From Pseudogracilibacillus sp037071985 (GTDB taxonomy: Bacteria; Bacillota; Bacilli; Bacillales; Amphibacillaceae): a DNA stretch of 64,000 bases. The notes under the pieces were generated by a model. The model saw nothing but the letters and a program-made list of their open reading frames with translations, searched no databases and was not told the DNA's origin. The position numbers and the translations under genes were made by a program. The DNA lies in the NCBI RefSeq assembly GCF_037071985.1, contig NZ_JAXHDF010000001.1, positions 516,703-580,702 of the forward strand. The letters run 5' to 3'. Of the stretch, positions 61,599-64,000 are shown piece by piece; the first letter of the stretch is position 1, and every line of letters starts with the position of its first letter.

Positions 61599-61980
61599 TG
61601 CCTGTTTAAGATAGGAAATATCACGATCCCTAATTAGGTAGGTTTAGCACTGATACGAGGGCTTCTAATTATCATTCAAATTGACGGGTAAATAATTTGG
61701 AGCTGGACATGTATATGCGGAAATGAATAGTGATAAAGGGATTGTTAACTGAAACGATGAATATGTCATATATTGATGAAGTAGAAATGCCGATGAGTTT
61801 ACAGATCTTCGGTAGTGAAAAAGAAGCATTGATAGAAGCGGCTAGAAAAGATGACCTAGCTATTCATGGAGAACGAGAAAGTGTGCTTCAAGTTACTTAG
61901 AGGGGTTAAAAGGTAATTGCGGGTTAGAAATAGTAAATCTGTTTGAAACTAGACGAGTGCCGGAAGTGAATTTTAATTGA
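61599..61980 (+). pseudogene. dusB: Decayed remnant of dusB (tRNA-dihydrouridine synthase, YacF)
   Basis: Three frames in order resemble B. subtilis YacF. LFKIGNITIPN then a TAG (61635-61637) and VGLAL match its N-terminus. FGAGHVYAEMNSDKGIVN (61696-61749) and then MSYIDEVEMPMSLQIFG/SEKEALIEAA (61757-61847) match residues about 34-85. YLEGLKGNCG...NLFETR (61894-61953) matches the C-terminal YLKGVKGN...CETR. At least two frameshifts, a stop and a large internal deletion exist. The position between folK and lysS is exactly that of dusB. The HTH gene yazB is also gone. The rest of the stretch 61981-62121 holds a short open tail (RELRKLLAEKYANINMVK) that I cannot place. Confidence 0.75.
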
Positions 61981-62121
61981 CCTTATAAGGAACAAGAAGA
62001 GACGAAAGAGAGCTTCGTAAGCTATTGGCAGAAAAATATGCTAATATAAACATGGTTAAGTAGTTTCCAGTTCGTGTATAAGTAAGAAGAGTTGATAAGT
62101 TATAATAATGGAGTGATAAGG

Positions 62122-63603
62122 TTGACGGAAGAATTAAATGAACATATGCAAGTGCGCCGGGAAAAATTAGCATCATATTATGATCAAGGAATCGATCCGT
62201 TCGGAGGTAAGTTCAGCCGGACAAACGTTGCGAAAGAGTTGCACGAAGAGTATAGCTCTCTTTCCAAAGAAGAGTTAGAGGAGAAAGCGATATCTGTAAC
62301 AATTGCCGGAAGAGTAATGACAAAGCGAGGCAAAGGGAAAGTTGGATTTACACATATACAGGATGCAAGTGATCAGATTCAGTTATATGTAAGGAAAGAT
62401 GAAATTGGTGAAGATGCTTATGAGATTTTCAAATCAGTTGATATTGGAGATATCGTAGGAGTCACCGGCCTAATTTTTAAAACTAATGTTGGTGAACTAT
62501 CCATTCAGGTAAAAGAATTTGCTTTATTATCTAAATCGCTTCGTCCGTTACCGGATAAGTACCACGGATTACAAGATATTGAACTCCGGTATCGAAAGCG
62601 CTACTTAGATTTAATTACTAATGAACAAAGTAGAGATGTTTTTGTACTGAGAAGTAAAATTATTTCTGCTATGCGTCATTACTTAGATGATCAAGGTTTT
62701 CTTGAAGTGGAAACACCGATGTTACACACTATTCCTGGTGGAGCAGCAGCAAGACCATTTCAGACGCATCATAACGCATTAGATATTGAATTGTATATGC
62801 GAATTGCGATTGAATTACATTTAAAACGTCTTATTGTTGGCGGAATGGAGAAAGTGTATGAGATCGGACGAGTTTTCCGGAATGAAGGAATATCTACTCG
62901 CCATAACCCTGAGTTTACAATGATCGAGTTATATGAAGCTTATGCAGATTATAACGATATAATGGAACTGACAGAGAATTTGATCGCTCATATAGCAAAA
63001 AAAGTGCTTGGTTCTACGACAGTAACGTATGGTGATTATGAAGTAGATTTAGAACCGAAATGGACAAGACTTCATATGGTAGATGCGATTAAAGAGTATG
63101 TCGGAGTCGATTTTTGGAAGGATATTACCGATGAAGAAGCTAGAAAATTAGCCAAAGAGCATGATGTCACTATTACAGAGTCTATGACATATGGACATAT
63201 TGTAAATGAATTTTTCGAACAAAAGATAGAAGAGAAGCTGATTCAACCTACTTTTATTTACGGACATCCGGTAGAAATATCTCCACTTGCTAAAAAGAAT
63301 AAAGAAGATGAACGCTTCACAGATCGGTTTGAATTATTTATTGTTGGTCGCGAACATGCTAATGCATTCAGCGAATTAAATGATCCAATTGATCAACGAG
63401 ATAGATTTGAAGCTCAAGTGGCGGAAAGAGAAGCAGGTAATGACGAAGCACATTTAATGGATGAAGATTTCTTGGAAGCTTTAGAATACGGCATGCCGCC
63501 TACAGGTGGTTTAGGAATAGGAATCGACCGACTAGTTATGTTATTAACTAATGCTCCATCCATAAGAGATGTACTATTGTTCCCGCAAATGAGAACTAGA
63601 TAA
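62122..63603 (+). CDS. lysS: Lysyl-tRNA synthetase (class II)
   Basis: A 493-residue class IIb synthetase. An N-terminal OB anticodon-binding domain (VTIAGRVMTKRGKGKVGFTHIQD) is followed by motif 1 (FLEVETPMLHTIPGGAAARPF), motif 2 (FRNEGISTRHNPEFTMIE) and motif 3 (GLGIGIDRLVMLL). I chose TTG 62122, with GGAG and AAGG upstream and a family-like N-terminus (TEELNEHMQVRREKL); the frame also offers ATG 62092. Its product charges tRNA-Lys. A terminator follows. Confidence 0.95.
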   Translation: MTEELNEHMQVRREKLASYYDQGIDPFGGKFSRTNVAKELHEEYSSLSKEELEEKAISVTIAGRVMTKRGKGKVGFTHIQDASDQIQLYVRKDEIGEDAYEIFKSVDIGDIVGVTGLIFKTNVGELSIQVKEFALLSKSLRPLPDKYHGLQDIELRYRKRYLDLITNEQSRDVFVLRSKIISAMRHYLDDQGFLEVETPMLHTIPGGAAARPFQTHHNALDIELYMRIAIELHLKRLIVGGMEKVYEIGRVFRNEGISTRHNPEFTMIELYEAYADYNDIMELTENLIAHIAKKVLGSTTVTYGDYEVDLEPKWTRLHMVDAIKEYVGVDFWKDITDEEARKLAKEHDVTITESMTYGHIVNEFFEQKIEEKLIQPTFIYGHPVEISPLAKKNKEDERFTDRFELFIVGREHANAFSELNDPIDQRDRFEAQVAEREAGNDEAHLMDEDFLEALEYGMPPTGGLGIGIDRLVMLLTNAPSIRDVLLFPQMRTR

Positions 63604-63619
63604 ATATTATATAGTAGAA

Positions 63620-63668
63620 ACACATACAAGAAGTTATTGAAGAGAACTTATTTTGTATGTGTTTTTTA
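63620..63668 (+). terminator. Terminator of lysS
   Basis: ACACATACAA (63620-63629) pairs with TTGTATGTGT (63653-63662), followed by T6. A further short hairpin, ACGGC/GCCGT (63754-63770), lies downstream. Otherwise 63604-63860 is AT-rich with nothing I can assign. Confidence 0.8.
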
Positions 63669-63861
63669 TTTGCTACTTTATTCGCAATATTTTATAAAGA
63701 TAAATAATCAAATTATATATTGCAATTGTAATTTAAGTGTGATATATTAATTTACGGCCTAAGGAGCCGTTCTTATTTATCTTAAATATAGCAAGGTTAC
63801 TTTTAGTTAAACATCAACATTAAGTATTTTAAAGAAAATTTAAAAAACATTTAAAAAAGTG

Positions 63862-63891
63862 TTGACAATAATTAAGCAAACATGTTATATT
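63862..63891 (+). promoter_or_regulatory. Probable rRNA operon promoter P1
   Basis: TTGACA (63862-63867) with TATATT (63886-63891), 18-bp spacer (17 to TTATAT). An AT-rich upstream tract resembles an UP element. lysS is followed by an rRNA operon in B. subtilis, so rrn is the expected target. Confidence 0.65.
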
Positions 63892-63939
63892 ATAAAAGTC
63901 GCTGTTTTGAGGCGACGAAAAAATAAATTAAAAAAGTTG

Positions 63940-63968
63940 TTGACACTGATTCGTTTAAGTGTTAAACT
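63940..63968 (+). promoter_or_regulatory. Probable rRNA operon promoter P2
   Basis: TTGACA (63940-63945), 17-bp spacer, TAAACT (63963-63968). It starts 78 bp after P1. Each promoter is followed by TATAAAAGTYGCY and a short hairpin with GGCGA-type sequence, so the two are duplicated units. The 16S gene itself is beyond the window. Confidence 0.65.
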
Positions 63969-64000
63969 ATAAAAGTTGCCTCTTCAAGAGGTGGCGAAAT

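Noticed and set aside
1..64000. CRISPR array, prophage or transposase genes.
   Set aside because: No spaced direct-repeat array and no transposase, integrase or phage structural protein was seen among the coding frames.

Overview
The window is about 64 kb of low-GC Firmicutes chromosome from a spore-forming member of the Bacillaceae. The sporulation set (bofA, csfB/gin, sspF, fin, spoVT, yabP, yabQ, spoIIE, yabS, yabT), the Bacillus-type gene order and the protein sequences all point that way. The style, with many palindromic intergenic repeats and a UPF0182 membrane protein between sspF and purR, resembles the Oceanobacillus/Virgibacillus/Gracilibacillus group. That placement is inference.

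Region 1 (1-7.7 kb, mostly minus strand) is accessory. It holds a three-gene operon that I read as an ABC three-component (ABC-3C) conflict system: a Rad50/SMC-like ATPase with a zinc hook, a small middle component, and a protein with an Mrr-like nuclease domain at its N-terminus. Upstream lies a separately terminated 598-residue HNH nuclease protein. The block sits directly downstream of the 3' end of rlmH, the position used by SCC cassettes in staphylococci. No recombinase is visible and the far end is outside the window.

Region 2 (7.7-10.3 kb) carries a glycerate kinase and a divergent second HPr kinase-like gene. Region 3 (10.3-29.2 kb) is the classic block dnaX-ebfC-recR-yaaL-bofA-csfB-tmk-darA-yaaR-holB-ricT-yabA-trmN6-yazA-rsmI, then abrB (reverse), metG, tatD, yabE, rnmV, rsmA, veg and sspF. 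It is interrupted by repeat elements.

Region 4 (29.3-47.6 kb) holds the UPF0182 gene, purR, spoVG, glmU, prs, ctc, pth, fin, mfd, spoVT, yabM, yabN, rqcP, yabP, yabQ, divIC and yabR. Region 5 (47.8-64 kb) holds a reverse-strand tRNA-Met, spoIIE, yabS, yabT, tilS, hpt, ftsH (broken by an in-frame TGA), coaX, hslO, cysK, the folate genes folP-folB-folK, a decayed dusB remnant and lysS. It ends in two tandem strong promoters that probably drive an rRNA operon just beyond the edge.

The core genes cover replication clamp loading and repair, translation, cell-wall and nucleotide precursors, and early and late forespore control. Sporulation wiring is legible in the DNA: a sigma-F promoter before csfB, a sigma-G promoter before spoVT, and a Spo0A-box promoter with 21-bp spacing before spoIIE. 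The most notable observations are the rlmH-linked ABC-3C/HNH island, the ftsH nonsense codon, the dusB remnant, two long related composite repeats, and the second HprK with an altered family motif.
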